From Dimargaris cristalligena (taxonomy: Eukaryota; Kickxellomycota; Dimargaritomycetes; Dimargaritales; Dimargaritaceae): 10,394 bases of DNA. The translations under genes were made by a program, and so were the position numbers. Location of the stretch: NCBI GenBank assembly GCA_027576995.1, contig JANBQC010000800.1, positions 1 to 10,394 on the forward strand, written 5' to 3'. Position 1 is the stretch's first letter, and the number at the start of each line of letters is the position of its first letter. Shown in pieces: positions 1-7,933 of the stretch. A model generated the notes under the pieces. The model saw nothing but the letters and a program-made list of their open reading frames with translations. It was not told where the DNA came from and did no database searches.

Positions 1-175
1 ATCTTTTCATTTAGGCTTCCTCTTTTGAGTATAAATACTCCCACTTGCTACCACCTCTTGGAACAGCAAGTCTATCATCACCTTTCCTTTTTTATCACCT
101 ATCTTTTCGAATAAAGTTCAGTTTTCAAGGTTTTGAGTTCAGTTCTTTACAACTCTCATGAGAACTGGAAGAGTC
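1..175 (+). mobile_element. possible partial LTR of a retrotransposon (tentative)
   Basis: What is seen: a TATA-like core inside a 6-bp inverted repeat at 27-40 (GAGTAT-AA-ATACTC), then a pyrimidine-rich stretch, then AATAAA at 110-115, about 80 bases after the TATA. AGTTCAGTT occurs twice (115-123 and 136-144). A TTGGATCAGC string near 176-185 loosely resembles the TGGTATCAGAGC-type primer-binding site that follows many Ty3/gypsy LTRs. This order of TATA, short R region, polyA signal and PBS-like string is how fungal LTRs are built. Against it, the element is cut by the window edge, there is no second LTR copy, and no gag or pol reading frame follows. An ordinary Pol II promoter or 3' UTR would also explain the motifs. 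Confidence 0.25.
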
Positions 176-1532
176 TTGGATCAGCAAGCTGAGTGTTTGG
201 GGTGCAAAGCATTGGGGTTGGAATGAGTGGGGTTAGTTAATAAAAGATGACCCCATAGTACTGGGGGTGACTATGGGAGGGTTAATATGGCACTATAAGG
301 CCTAATAAGGACAGGTGATTGTTAGGACTGGATTAAGTCAGATTAGGAAGGCCAACATAAATAAAATAATAAGTTGGAAAGCTGAATAAAAGGAGAATCA
401 GCTTGTATAAAGAAATGGGATAACACTTTTAGCCCTGGACTATTCCCATAGAATTAACTCATCTATCATCTGGGGACCTCAAATCTGTCCAAAGTATGAC
501 TACTTCTTGGATTGGTGACTGGTACGGGTGCTTATGTGGCCTTGGCTCAGCTGTCCATGGCAGTACACAAAGCAGGGTTAGGTAAGTATAACTAAGTTAG
601 CTGTAGTTAAAAACTGCAAGAATTTAAAGCCATGGTCATAGTTCTAGAGTGGCTGCTTCAGCTAAACCCACTGTGCATGCCAATATGGGGATCAAACAAG
701 TTTTGAATTAGTTCAAACAGGCAGTGTTGCAATGACTAAGGGTATGCTCCTCCATTGAGCTGTTTAATGACAATGTCCATATGAGCAGAACCTGACATGG
801 TACTCAATGACAAGGTAGCCCATTAAGTTGCAAGTCTTTGAATAAGTAATTGGTGATAAGATAAGTGGGTTACAATTTTTTTTTAAAAAATGCACACAAT
901 CCAAGTAACATTTCATGTGTTATAGCTGAGTCAGGTGTTTCTCTTACTTAGGCACAGTAGTAATTATGAACATATACAGACATTTTGAAACTGCCCAAAT
1001 GAGGGAAGTAAATCCTATTCATAAAGGTCTTGGAATATAATATAGATGGGGTACTGGGATTGTTCAGAATGACAGAGCTGGGTAATTAGGTAGTTCATGG
1101 TACAGCTGGGTTAAACTAATTGCATACCAAGGTGGCTAGTGAATCTATCTATAACCTCCCCACAACACCTGACCTACTATGGGCACTCACTGACTGCCGA
1201 CCTGCCTGACAGACCTGTGGGTCGGAACCAAATAGAATTTTTTAAAACTGTAAATGGCTTACTAAGTTGGGGCCTGGACCCCTAAGTAATACCCTATTTC
1301 ATTATGCCAATGTTGATTCACTACTAATGCTTATTACATATATTGTATACTTCCCTTGCTTATGGCTAGTATGCTGCTCTTTCTTAGTCCTACAAAATAA
1401 ATAAACACAGTTAGGATTCACTATAATTCCTCGGATTAATTCTTGAGTGCTGTTTTTATAATAGACGTCTAAAAAGTGTGGATAGCTCCCCAGACTATTA
1501 ACACTGAGAACTTATAGATAATAAAATTATAG
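176..1532. other. non-coding stretch, no gene recognised
   Basis: No open frame of 60 codons occurs on either strand, and I see no tRNA, exon chain or tandem array. The DNA is AT-rich with scattered short palindromes, for example CCGACC...GGTCGG (1197-1225). A T9A6 tract lies at 876-890. Short translatable patches around 420-850 are broken by many stops; they could be remains of a retroelement, but I could not match any domain. Best read as intergenic or decayed repeat DNA. Confidence 0.6.
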
Positions 1533-1537
1533 AAAAA
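1533..1537 (-). terminator. Pol III terminator of the 5S rRNA gene
   Basis: A run of five T on the minus strand directly follows the last paired base of the 5S helix I. Runs of four or more T end RNA polymerase III transcription. Its position exactly at the 3' end supports a complete transcription unit rather than a 5S fragment within a longer transcript or SINE. Confidence 0.85.
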
Positions 1538-1653
1538 GTTGTAGCATTAACTATTCCCAAGTGGTCACCCACCTCAGTACTAAATTAACTGATTGGAGCT
1601 TATCTTCGCAGATCTAACGGGATACGGAGCACAATCCAACATATGGCCACAAC
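1538..1653 (-). rRNA. 5S ribosomal RNA gene, complete, 116 nt
   Basis: This encodes the 5S rRNA of the cytosolic large ribosomal subunit, transcribed by RNA polymerase III. Conserved 5S blocks appear in order: GTTGTGGCCATAT at the 5' end, ATCCCGTTAGATCTGCGAAG, TTAGTACTGAGG and GGTGGGTGACCACTTGGGAA. All helices pair. Helix I is GTTGTGGC with GCTACAAC (one G-U pair). Helix II is GTTGGA with TCCAAT. Helix III is CGTATC with GATCTGCG and keeps the usual two-base bulge. Helix IV is AGGTGG with CCACTT. Helix V is GTTAAT with GTTAAT, where other eukaryotes have a GC-rich pair, so both strands have changed together. The internal promoter (box A AAGATAAGC, intermediate element, box C GGGTGACCAC) is present, with one unusual base in box A. 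A T5 terminator follows. It is a single dispersed copy here, unlinked to any rDNA seen. The retained pairing argues against a pseudogene. Confidence 0.92.
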
Positions 1654-2359
1654 TAAAAAAATCTAAACGAATTAGTTACTATTACACCAATTCTTAGTTT
1701 AACCGTAGTTTTTATATATTCTTGTATCAAATTCATCCAACATTAATTTGGAGTAGCTCACGTCGTAATGGTTGGCTATTCAAGTATCGCACTCAAGTCC
1801 ACTGTGTAGATACATGACGTATAGGCATATAACGTCAAATATAGGGTTGTCGGTTCCAAAGAAATCCAAAGGAGAAATTCGCTTGGACCACATGGTGTGA
1901 GGTAGATAGCTGGGGTTCACCAGGTGTTTTTTTTTCTTTCAATAAGTCCAGTTATTTAATTAACAGGTTTATGAAATAACCAATGGCGTTGATATATTAT
2001 AAAATTGAAAGAAACTCCGAGGATACGATATGAGAAACATTAATACTGAATGAATGTCTAATCGCTTATAGATACTAGAGCTCACCAAAGATGAAGCGGG
2101 TAAACCATGCAGCCAAAAGCGAGAGCAACGATCCATATTCTATTTACCGGATACTTAAAGGAAAGGGTAACTTATGTCATTGTTGTTTTTTAATAAGATG
2201 CGAATCGATTACGGAAATGCAGCATGTTACTAGAAAGTTACAGGGTTTTTTTGAAGCTAACTAAAACATTCTCCATACGGGAAAAGGTGAAACCAGAAGT
2301 AAAATAATAAAAAATACTAAGTCTTCTAGACCAACAGTAGAGTGTTGTATATAGTTGGC
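1654..2359. other. spacer between the 5S gene and the SPB1 3' end
   Basis: No coding frame or RNA gene is seen. The right part is the 3' flank of SPB1 (minus strand): after its stop, AT-rich sequence with TATATA (about 2350) and a TTTTTTATTATTTTA stretch (about 2300) could serve 3'-end formation. The left part is the 5' flank of the 5S gene. A hairpin of two CRE-like halves lies at 1815-1837 and is listed separately. Confidence 0.6.
1815..1837. repeat. inverted repeat of two TGACG half-sites
   Basis: TGACGTATA and its complement (with one extra A) flank a GGCA centre. Each half contains TGACGT, the half-site of bZIP factors of the ATF/CREB type. It lies about 160 bases upstream of the 5S gene start and about 520 bases from the SPB1 stop, so no Pol II target gene is apparent. 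It may be chance in AT-rich DNA. Confidence 0.35.
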
Positions 2360-5300
2360 CTACTTGCGCTTATTGCCCTTGCTCTTCTCCTTACGTTTAG
2401 TCGCGCGCATTTCCTTCTTCATCCGGCGATCGACCATCTTGTAGCGCCCCTTCACACCCGTGGGCCGTCCCTTCAGGCCTCGGTTGGAACCACGGGCCAC
2501 TACCAGAGCGGGCATCTTCTTCTCCTTCTTGACCTGCTTATTGAGGACCTTGTGGATTGTTGAGGCCTTCTCACGCTCCGTCATGTCCTCGTTATCGGCA
2601 ATAGCATTGGCCGTCTTTTGCATCTTGTTGATCCGTTGGGCAACCTGAGAGTGGGGGATGGTTCAAGGTAGGTTGTAATATAGATTCCATGAGAAATATG
2701 AGTTAGTAATGATATTCAAGGCGAAGATAACTCTATCTAGGGGAGAGTATAGGTATACACCAGTATGACCCCGACAATAGCCCACAGCATAGTATAGGCT
2801 CAGTGTAGAGGAGGTATATGTACCAATCAGGGCCAATTGCCTTCGAAAATTCATGTTAAATTGTCTTGTTTGTAAAATGACATTGGCATGCTCGCGCTAC
2901 CTACCTTCATCTTCTTGCGAGCCTTAGCTTCGGCGATCTTCTTGATTGGTCGGGCATCTAGGGCCTTCATCTTCTCGCGCATTATCCGAACAGCTTCTTT
3001 GGTGACGGGCAAGTTGGGAACACGGTGCTTTTGTTCGTCATCCACAAACCTATAGAAGTTCGGGGAATAGAACATTTATATATATATATATATATATAAC
3101 AACAACAAGGATAATCATTATCCAACAGTATGGCAGGTATTAGTCAACGCATAAGGGTGGGTGGAATCTGACGGGTTACCAAACCCCAATGACCCGCTGT
3201 AACAAGCTTCGCCATAATCGAGTTTGGGAATAGTAAAGGACAGGTCATTTGAAACCTTTAGAGTACGTTCTAATGTAATTGAAAATAATAACTTACCATT
3301 CCGGAAGTCCTTCAGTGTCGTTAAACGCCCAGCGATGGAACCCTTGGTTAAGAAGATCGGTCTTGGTCATCCGCTGGTTAATTAAGTTGTGGGCCAGAGT
3401 TAGAGCCTCGGGGGTGACAAGATCCAGATCTATTATGCATCGGGAGTAAAATTTTCCAAAGTGATACAATGGTTAGTAATTGACATTACAGATTTTAAAA
3501 GAATACGCCAAATTTGATAACGAAATAGAGTAGATCCAGTGGAGTTATGCTGGTCCTCGGGTAGGAGAGCAAACTAGTGGGGTTTGAGTACAGGATATAA
3601 TTGCAGTCCGGTATTTACCTTTGGATCGCCGGTTGGACGTATCGTCCACCTTATTAGAGTCCCAGACTTCTTCATCGGATTGGTCCCCGGTGACCTGGTT
3701 CTTGGCCTTCTTGGCCGGCTTGCTGGACTCGGTAGCGGCCTTGGCCTTGCGCTTGTTCTTGTTCTTGGTGGGTTCTTCGTCCGAAGATTCGGGCTGAGCC
3801 TGGGGCACGATTTCCATCTCATCATCTCCACCCTCGCTGTCCACACTGGCGTCAGAATACTCGCTCATATTGTCAATGTCACTAAATTGGCCTTCGACAT
3901 CCTTCCCTTCTTCTTCTTCGTCGTCGTCATCTTCGTCTTCGTCGATTCCTTCGAAAAGGGACTGATTAAACCACAAGGCGGCCTTCTTGGTCAGACGATT
4001 GGCCGGTAGGTTGGCGGAGGCATCGCCCCGGACGAGCTGGCCGTCTTCGTTGGCTTTAACCACGAGAGGGCCCTTCCGCTTTGTCGATTTAGTAGTAGTG
4101 GTGGTGGCCGAGGTGTCATCCACCTCGTCGTCACTGTCGTCCTCGCTGGCTTCGTCCGCGGAAGAATCGCTGCTGTCCGAGTCCGAGTCTTCGGGCACGT
4201 ACTCCTTGGCGGCCCGGATACGTTCCGCATCGCTGTCCGAGTCGTACTGGGGCAGATCTTTATCATCGATACCCCGAAACTCCTCCTCCTGCAACCGTTC
4301 TTGCTGGACCTTGAGTTTGGCATTCTTTTCGAGGAGACGCTTTTGGTATTCACGGTACTGGAAGTCGAGTTGCTTTTCCAATTCGTCCACGTTGTCATCC
4401 GAGCTGTTACCCTCCTCGTCACCCAGTTCGAACTGGCTGTTGGCCAGACCCACCCGGTCGGCGAACACATCTTCGTCGGCACTACCGGCTTCCAGCACGT
4501 CCAGATCAACGGCTTCCATATCGCCGTGGCGGAGGCGCTTCAAACCCGCGTTCGCCTCGGTCGCGCGGAGGTTGAACAGCGTGGCTGAGCCGGGCGCTCC
4601 CACGCCGGTGGCTAACCCCCGACTGGTTCCCTTGCCCGCCTCTTCCTCCTGGCCCAATTCTACCGGGGTCGTCATACTCATCTGCATGCGCACCACGGTA
4701 CGCTGACGTTTCTCGTTGGTCCGGCGGCGGAGACGCTTTTGACGGCGGGCTTCGGCTTTGGACAGAGCGTCCAGTTCATCCTCATCGTCATCACTGGAGC
4801 TGGAGTCGCTCTCCTCCCCCTGGGAGCCGACACCGGCGGCGGCGGCGGCTTCCGCCTTTTTCTGGGCGTCCAGAAGGAGACGCACCGCCTTACGCCATTT
4901 AATGATGGCATTGAAGTCCCGTTTACCGAGGACTTTGAGATCAGCACACACCTCCACGATATCCTTGGGGGGTTCAGGAAGTTGGAGCAGTTTCCGGCTG
5001 GCATCGGACTTGAATTCGATGGCGTTGAACCGGGACAGGTGGTCAACCGGAGTATTGGCCTCGACGAAATCAATGGCCTCCAGGGTTTTGAAAAGAGTGT
5101 AGTTACCTTCCTCGTAACCGTCACGCTGGCGAAGGTGCACCTCGGGTTTGAGAATATTGGTCTTGGACGCGGTGGACTCGGTCAAGTCGAGGTCCTTGAA
5201 CACGTACTTGGGATCGACGAATTTAGGGTCGAGTTTCTTGGGGGCAAGGAAACCGCGGCACACGACGAAAATTTCGGCGGAAACATTACGCGAGGATGGG

Positions 5301-5848
5301 GGCTTGGTGGCCTCGACCTTGCTGAACAGCTGGTTAAACACCCACATGAGGTTGTTGTAGTCCTTGGATCGGAACACCTTGGTTACAAAGGTACCCCCTT
5401 TGGCCAGGAACTCCACGGCCAGTTTCATGGACATGAGGGTCAATTCGGCCTGACTGTAGGCATCCTGGACCCAAGCGGCACCCACGTTGGGGGCACCGTC
5501 GTGCAGAACTACATCGACTTTCCAGGTTTTGAGTTCGGCGCGGAGTTGGGTCCGGCATTTCTCGGTGGTGATATCGGATACAAACGTGACGACCCCGGGA
5601 ATGGGTCGGATGGCGGCTAAATCGATACCGATAATGACGCTTGAGGCGGGCATGTACTTCTTGGCCACTTGCAGCCAACCACCGGGAGCGGCGCACAGAT
5701 CGACCACGCAGCGGGCGGACGACAAAAAGTTGAATTTCTTGTTCAGTTGGATAAGCTTGAACGCGGAACGGGCACGGTAGCCCTGTTCCTTGGCCAAGTG
5801 GTAGTACTTATCCAACCGACCTTTACCGGTTTGTTTCTTAAACCCCAT
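2360..5848 (-). CDS. SPB1: SPB1-type 27S pre-rRNA 2'-O-methyltransferase, 4 exons, 930 aa
   Basis: Exons: 5848-3619, 3429-3297, 3049-2905 and 2644-2360. Phases join exactly and give 930 residues plus TAG. In yeast, Spb1 is an AdoMet-dependent nucleolar enzyme that methylates the 25S rRNA A-loop (G2922) and is needed for 60S assembly; human FTSJ3 is related. The N-terminal FtsJ/RrmJ domain (about 20-205) has the SAM motif DLCAAPGGW (50-58) and the catalytic tetrad K31, D117, K157, E192. The DUF3381 region follows (about 230-390). A long charged middle has acidic runs near 344-360, 553-578 and 636-650. The Spb1_C domain starts near 619 ([15 protein letters not shown]) and includes [27 protein letters not shown] and [14 protein letters not shown], ending in a basic tail. 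The start is the first ATG and gives the canonical [37 protein letters not shown] N-terminus. The protein is somewhat longer than yeast Spb1 (about 840 aa), mainly in the acidic linker. It is divergent with the small gene at 6453. Confidence 0.97.
2645..2904 (-). other. SPB1 intron 3 (260 nt)
   Basis: Donor AAG|GTAGGT, acceptor CTCAG|GTTGCC, phase 0. A perfect TACTAAC branch site lies at 2702-2708, 58 bases before the acceptor. Splicing joins ARKKMK to VAQRINK, as expected for the Spb1_C domain. I see no clear box C/D or H/ACA snoRNA inside. Confidence 0.92.
3050..3296 (-). other. SPB1 intron 2 (247 nt)
   Basis: Donor TG|GTAAGT, acceptor CTATAG|G, phase 2; splicing restores the W of LPEWFVDDE. 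A GACTAAT branch-like site at 3139-3145 lies about 90 bases before the acceptor. The gap includes a (TA)11 run and a 15-base palindrome. This is longer than the 40-60 bases in the other introns with a clear branch site. Confidence 0.92.
3077..3098. repeat. (TA)11 microsatellite inside SPB1 intron 2
   Basis: Eleven uninterrupted TA units, lying between the likely branch point and the 3' splice site of the intron. The perfect inverted repeat GGATAAT-C-ATTATCC follows at 3109-3123. The run length is likely to vary between strains. Confidence 0.9.
3430..3618 (-). other. SPB1 intron 1 (189 nt)
   Basis: Donor AAAG|GTAAAT, acceptor AATAG|ATCTGG, phase 1; splicing turns the split codon into D of [13 protein letters not shown] perfect TACTAAC branch site is at 3472-3478, 43 bases before the acceptor. 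Reading through the donor gives an open tail of about 24 codons that matches nothing in the family. Confidence 0.93.
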
Positions 5849-6452
5849 GGCGGATTAGAGCGCGAAGGCGAGTCGGGCAACGGGAGGTAGTTTGGAGGTT
5901 CGGAAAGGGCACACCCAGCTAGGAGAGAGTAATAAGAAGAAATGGAGCAATGGAGTAGGGCATGGGGTGCTGGTAAAAATACACCTAGTTTCTGGTCAAT
6001 GTACCGTACCGCCCGAACTTTTCCTACTTTACATATAAATGATTATTTCATCTTTTTTTTTTTTACTCTCTATTACTTTCACTATATTTACCCAAGCCGT
6101 ACTTTTTTTCAGGCTTTGGTTGTAAATTCGTTTTCCCTGCGAAAATAAAGAGATACTAAGTATGGGGAAGTGACCGCCTAGTATAGGGAGGGCCTCCCCT
6201 CTCCTTGGTGGAGCTACAATATGGGCCAATAAACTCCGGTTTTATGCAAGTCACGTGTATCCACCGGGTTGGTGCGAGCATGACCATAAGGAAACACCCC
6301 TGTTCCCTTAACAAGCGAAGGTTGGATGAGCAGCAACTGGTGGTCAACTACGGAAAGGCAATGAGGATACTTGAACCTCTTTTGGCTCAACTCTCCTCAT
6401 TGTCCCATTGTCTTCTGAATAGAGCCTCCTGCCCCTACTGTCGCCGAGCCCC
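5849..6452. promoter_or_regulatory. divergent promoter region between SPB1 and the small gene
   Basis: The two flanking genes are transcribed away from each other across these 604 bases, so both promoters should lie here. Seen: a T12 tract at 6053-6064 (poly dA:dT, typical nucleosome-poor DNA), a TATA-like CATATAAAT at 6032-6040, a GGGAGG-G-CCTCCC palindrome at 6186-6198, and TCACGTG at 6251-6257, a bHLH-type E-box. Which element serves which gene cannot be told from the sequence. Open frames in this stretch do not resemble proteins. Confidence 0.6.
6252..6257. promoter_or_regulatory. CACGTG E-box
   Basis: A palindromic CACGTG preceded by T, the site class bound by fungal bHLH factors such as Cbf1 and Pho4. 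It lies about 195 bases upstream of the small gene's ATG and about 400 bases from the SPB1 ATG. A hexamer can occur by chance, so binding is inferred only. Confidence 0.35.
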
Positions 6453-7210
6453 ATGCCCCCATTAAACGACCGTCACCAGCTGCCCAGCCAGCGAGCCACT
6501 TGCGAAGACCTCTTGAGCCAGCTCGACTCCATCGAACAGGCCGGTACCGAGCTCTTCCAGAAACTGTAAGCTATCCGTGGAGAGAAGAACGACCCTTTCT
6601 TTATCATAAAGACTACGGCCTGCTTTCCGTTCGAAATGGCATTGGAAGCCCCTGCCCGGACTGCGATGAGACTGGACTTTCTCACCCGACCCAGCTCCGC
6701 TCATTAACCAGTGTGCACACCGCCTTACCTACCTATTTACCCTCTGCTGCCATGATTTAATCCCCAAAGGCAACAGGCTCTAATGATACCTTACCCACTG
6801 AACCAGGCCCAAGGTAGGTAGAGAGACATGTCGTGCAATGCGTGGTTGCTTAATTCTCCGCCAATTTACCCTTTATAGGGAAGCATTCCCCTATTGCCCT
6901 GCCTTTCATTCACCTAGTCTATATTTGAATATCAACTACCATGAATTCTGCGCATCTGTCATACCCAGATGATTTGACCAAACTCACCACCACCATTGAA
7001 AAGTTCCAGGATTCGGTAATTCAGTCCGGCCACCTGGGCACCTCCATTAACTCGCCTAACTTCAAGGTCATGGCTGAGTGTGGCCGGTGGAACGACGATC
7101 GAAACAAACGGAGCCTAGCCCTGGCGGAGGACCTCAAGCGTATCGCCGATAATACCACCGCTGCTATGTCGGTGGATGGGGTGGGCAGTCATTCGGGACA
7201 GCCCATGTAA
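6453..7210 (+). CDS. uncharacterised small helical protein, 3 exons, 132 aa
   Basis: Exons: 6453-6565, 6770-6813 and 6969-7210; junction phases 2 and 1 join cleanly to a TAA stop. Joining exon 1 directly to exon 3 gives a stop at once (CTA TGA), so the 44-base middle exon is required. The ATG is the first one after an in-frame TAG at 6420-6422. The protein starts MPPLNDRHQLPSQ, and residues about 15-75 are rich in L, Q, E and D with helix-like spacing (DLLSQLDSIEQAGTELFQKL, then DDLTKLTTTIEKFQDSVIQ). A G/S/N-containing turn, a second charged helix (about 92-113) and a polar tail follow. There is no signal peptide, membrane segment or catalytic motif. I do not recognise it. Size and layout recall small adaptor subunits of large complexes (a Mediator head subunit such as MED11 came to mind), but no diagnostic motif supports that. 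It is divergent with SPB1 and convergent with the AKR. Confidence 0.75.
6566..6769 (+). other. intron 1 of the small gene (204 nt)
   Basis: Donor AAACT|GTAAGC, acceptor CCAAAG|GCAAC, phase 2. An ATTAAC branch-like site at 6703-6708 lies about 62 bases before the acceptor. Without splicing the frame ends at the TAA inside the donor, giving only 38 codons. Confidence 0.75.
6814..6968 (+). other. intron 2 of the small gene (155 nt)
   Basis: Donor CCAAG|GTAGGT (the same hexamer as SPB1 intron 3), acceptor ACCCAG|ATGATT, phase 1; splicing gives NQAQ-DDLTKL. The branch site is not obvious. An ATG at 6941 inside this intron opens the exon 3 frame and could mislead gene callers into a short 89-residue model. 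Confidence 0.75.
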
Positions 7211-7933
7211 CTAAACCACGAACTCCCCGCTGGCAAAAAAAACACCATAGATATCCGCAATGTATAAAATGCCTTGGGGTGGTCTAGGGCACTCCGATTT
7301 GACTACCGATCGTTTGGTTACGCATGTGTTTGGCCTTTATTTGCAGCGGACTATTGCTAGGCCCTCATGTAAAATTTAATGACCGCTATTTAGATCCTAA
7401 AGGCACGGCGAGACGCAAGCATAATACTTGGGTTTGATCGTGCACTACTCGGCACTTGACCAATCCGTTAAATGGGTCTATGGCAAACATATGAATGTCT
7501 TTTGGCCATTTTGTTATATAAATAACCGTACTTTTATCTCGGTGTATTATTAAGAAACTCCAGTTCCCTAATATGACTTTATATATGTGGTGGACTGAAC
7601 CATCGCTCTAGTGACGTGGTGGCCCAACTGCACTTTGTATATCTTAGATACACCCACTCAAAGTGCCCCATGAAGGAAAACACCTTACCTAGCTCGTCAT
7701 TAATCCAAGAGACACGGCGCATTTTTCTTAAAGTGTACCTCCTATAACTTCCAGGTTATCCGATTCCGCATAGTCAAAGCAACCTCAGGCGAAATCATTG
7801 ACATGGTCCACCGCATATTTATTGAACAGGGGTTCATATATTGATGACTGTCTCTGCTGGTTATATATATAATGCAAACCAACGAGTTCTTAAGCCATAT
7901 CTAATAATAATATAATTCTCTTCGATTGGACGG
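7211..7933. other. convergent intergenic spacer
   Basis: This holds the 3' flanks of the small gene (plus) and the AKR gene (minus). It is AT-rich with several TATATA-like strings (about 7512, 7580, 7863) that may act in 3'-end formation from either side. An inverted repeat lies at 7630-7666. No coding frame or structured RNA gene is recognised. Confidence 0.6.
7630..7666. repeat. inverted repeat GCACTTTG ... CAAAGTGC
   Basis: Perfect 8-base arms separated by 21 bases, in the spacer between two convergent genes. It could form a stem in transcripts reading through from either side. There is no T-run after it, and no transposon features such as target duplications are evident. Confidence 0.5.

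Noticed and set aside
1533..1660. A 5S-derived SINE instead of a 5S gene
   Set aside because: The sequence ends in a T5 terminator right after helix I and has no tail or body, and every 5S helix is intact.
2342..2648. Two short plus-strand frames at 2342-2563 and 2460-2648
   Set aside because: Both are antisense to the last SPB1 exon, which encodes the conserved [14 protein letters not shown] region.
3987..4706. A 239-codon serine-rich open frame on the plus strand
   Set aside because: It mirrors the acidic (GAx/TCx-rich) linker of SPB1 read on the other strand, so its serine runs are a composition effect.
4739..5620. A 293-codon open frame on the plus strand
   Set aside because: It is antisense to the methyltransferase and DUF3381 region of SPB1, whose protein is clearly conserved; the plus-strand frame is glycine- and hydrophobic-rich with no recognisable domain.
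6205..6465. An 86-codon plus-strand frame upstream of the small gene
   Set aside because: It overlaps the divergent promoter in a different frame from the small gene, contains the E-box and shows no protein-like conservation.
6453..7210. Naming the small gene as Mediator subunit MED11
   Set aside because: The general helix-turn-helix layout is similar, but no diagnostic residues of MED11 can be seen, so a name would be a guess.
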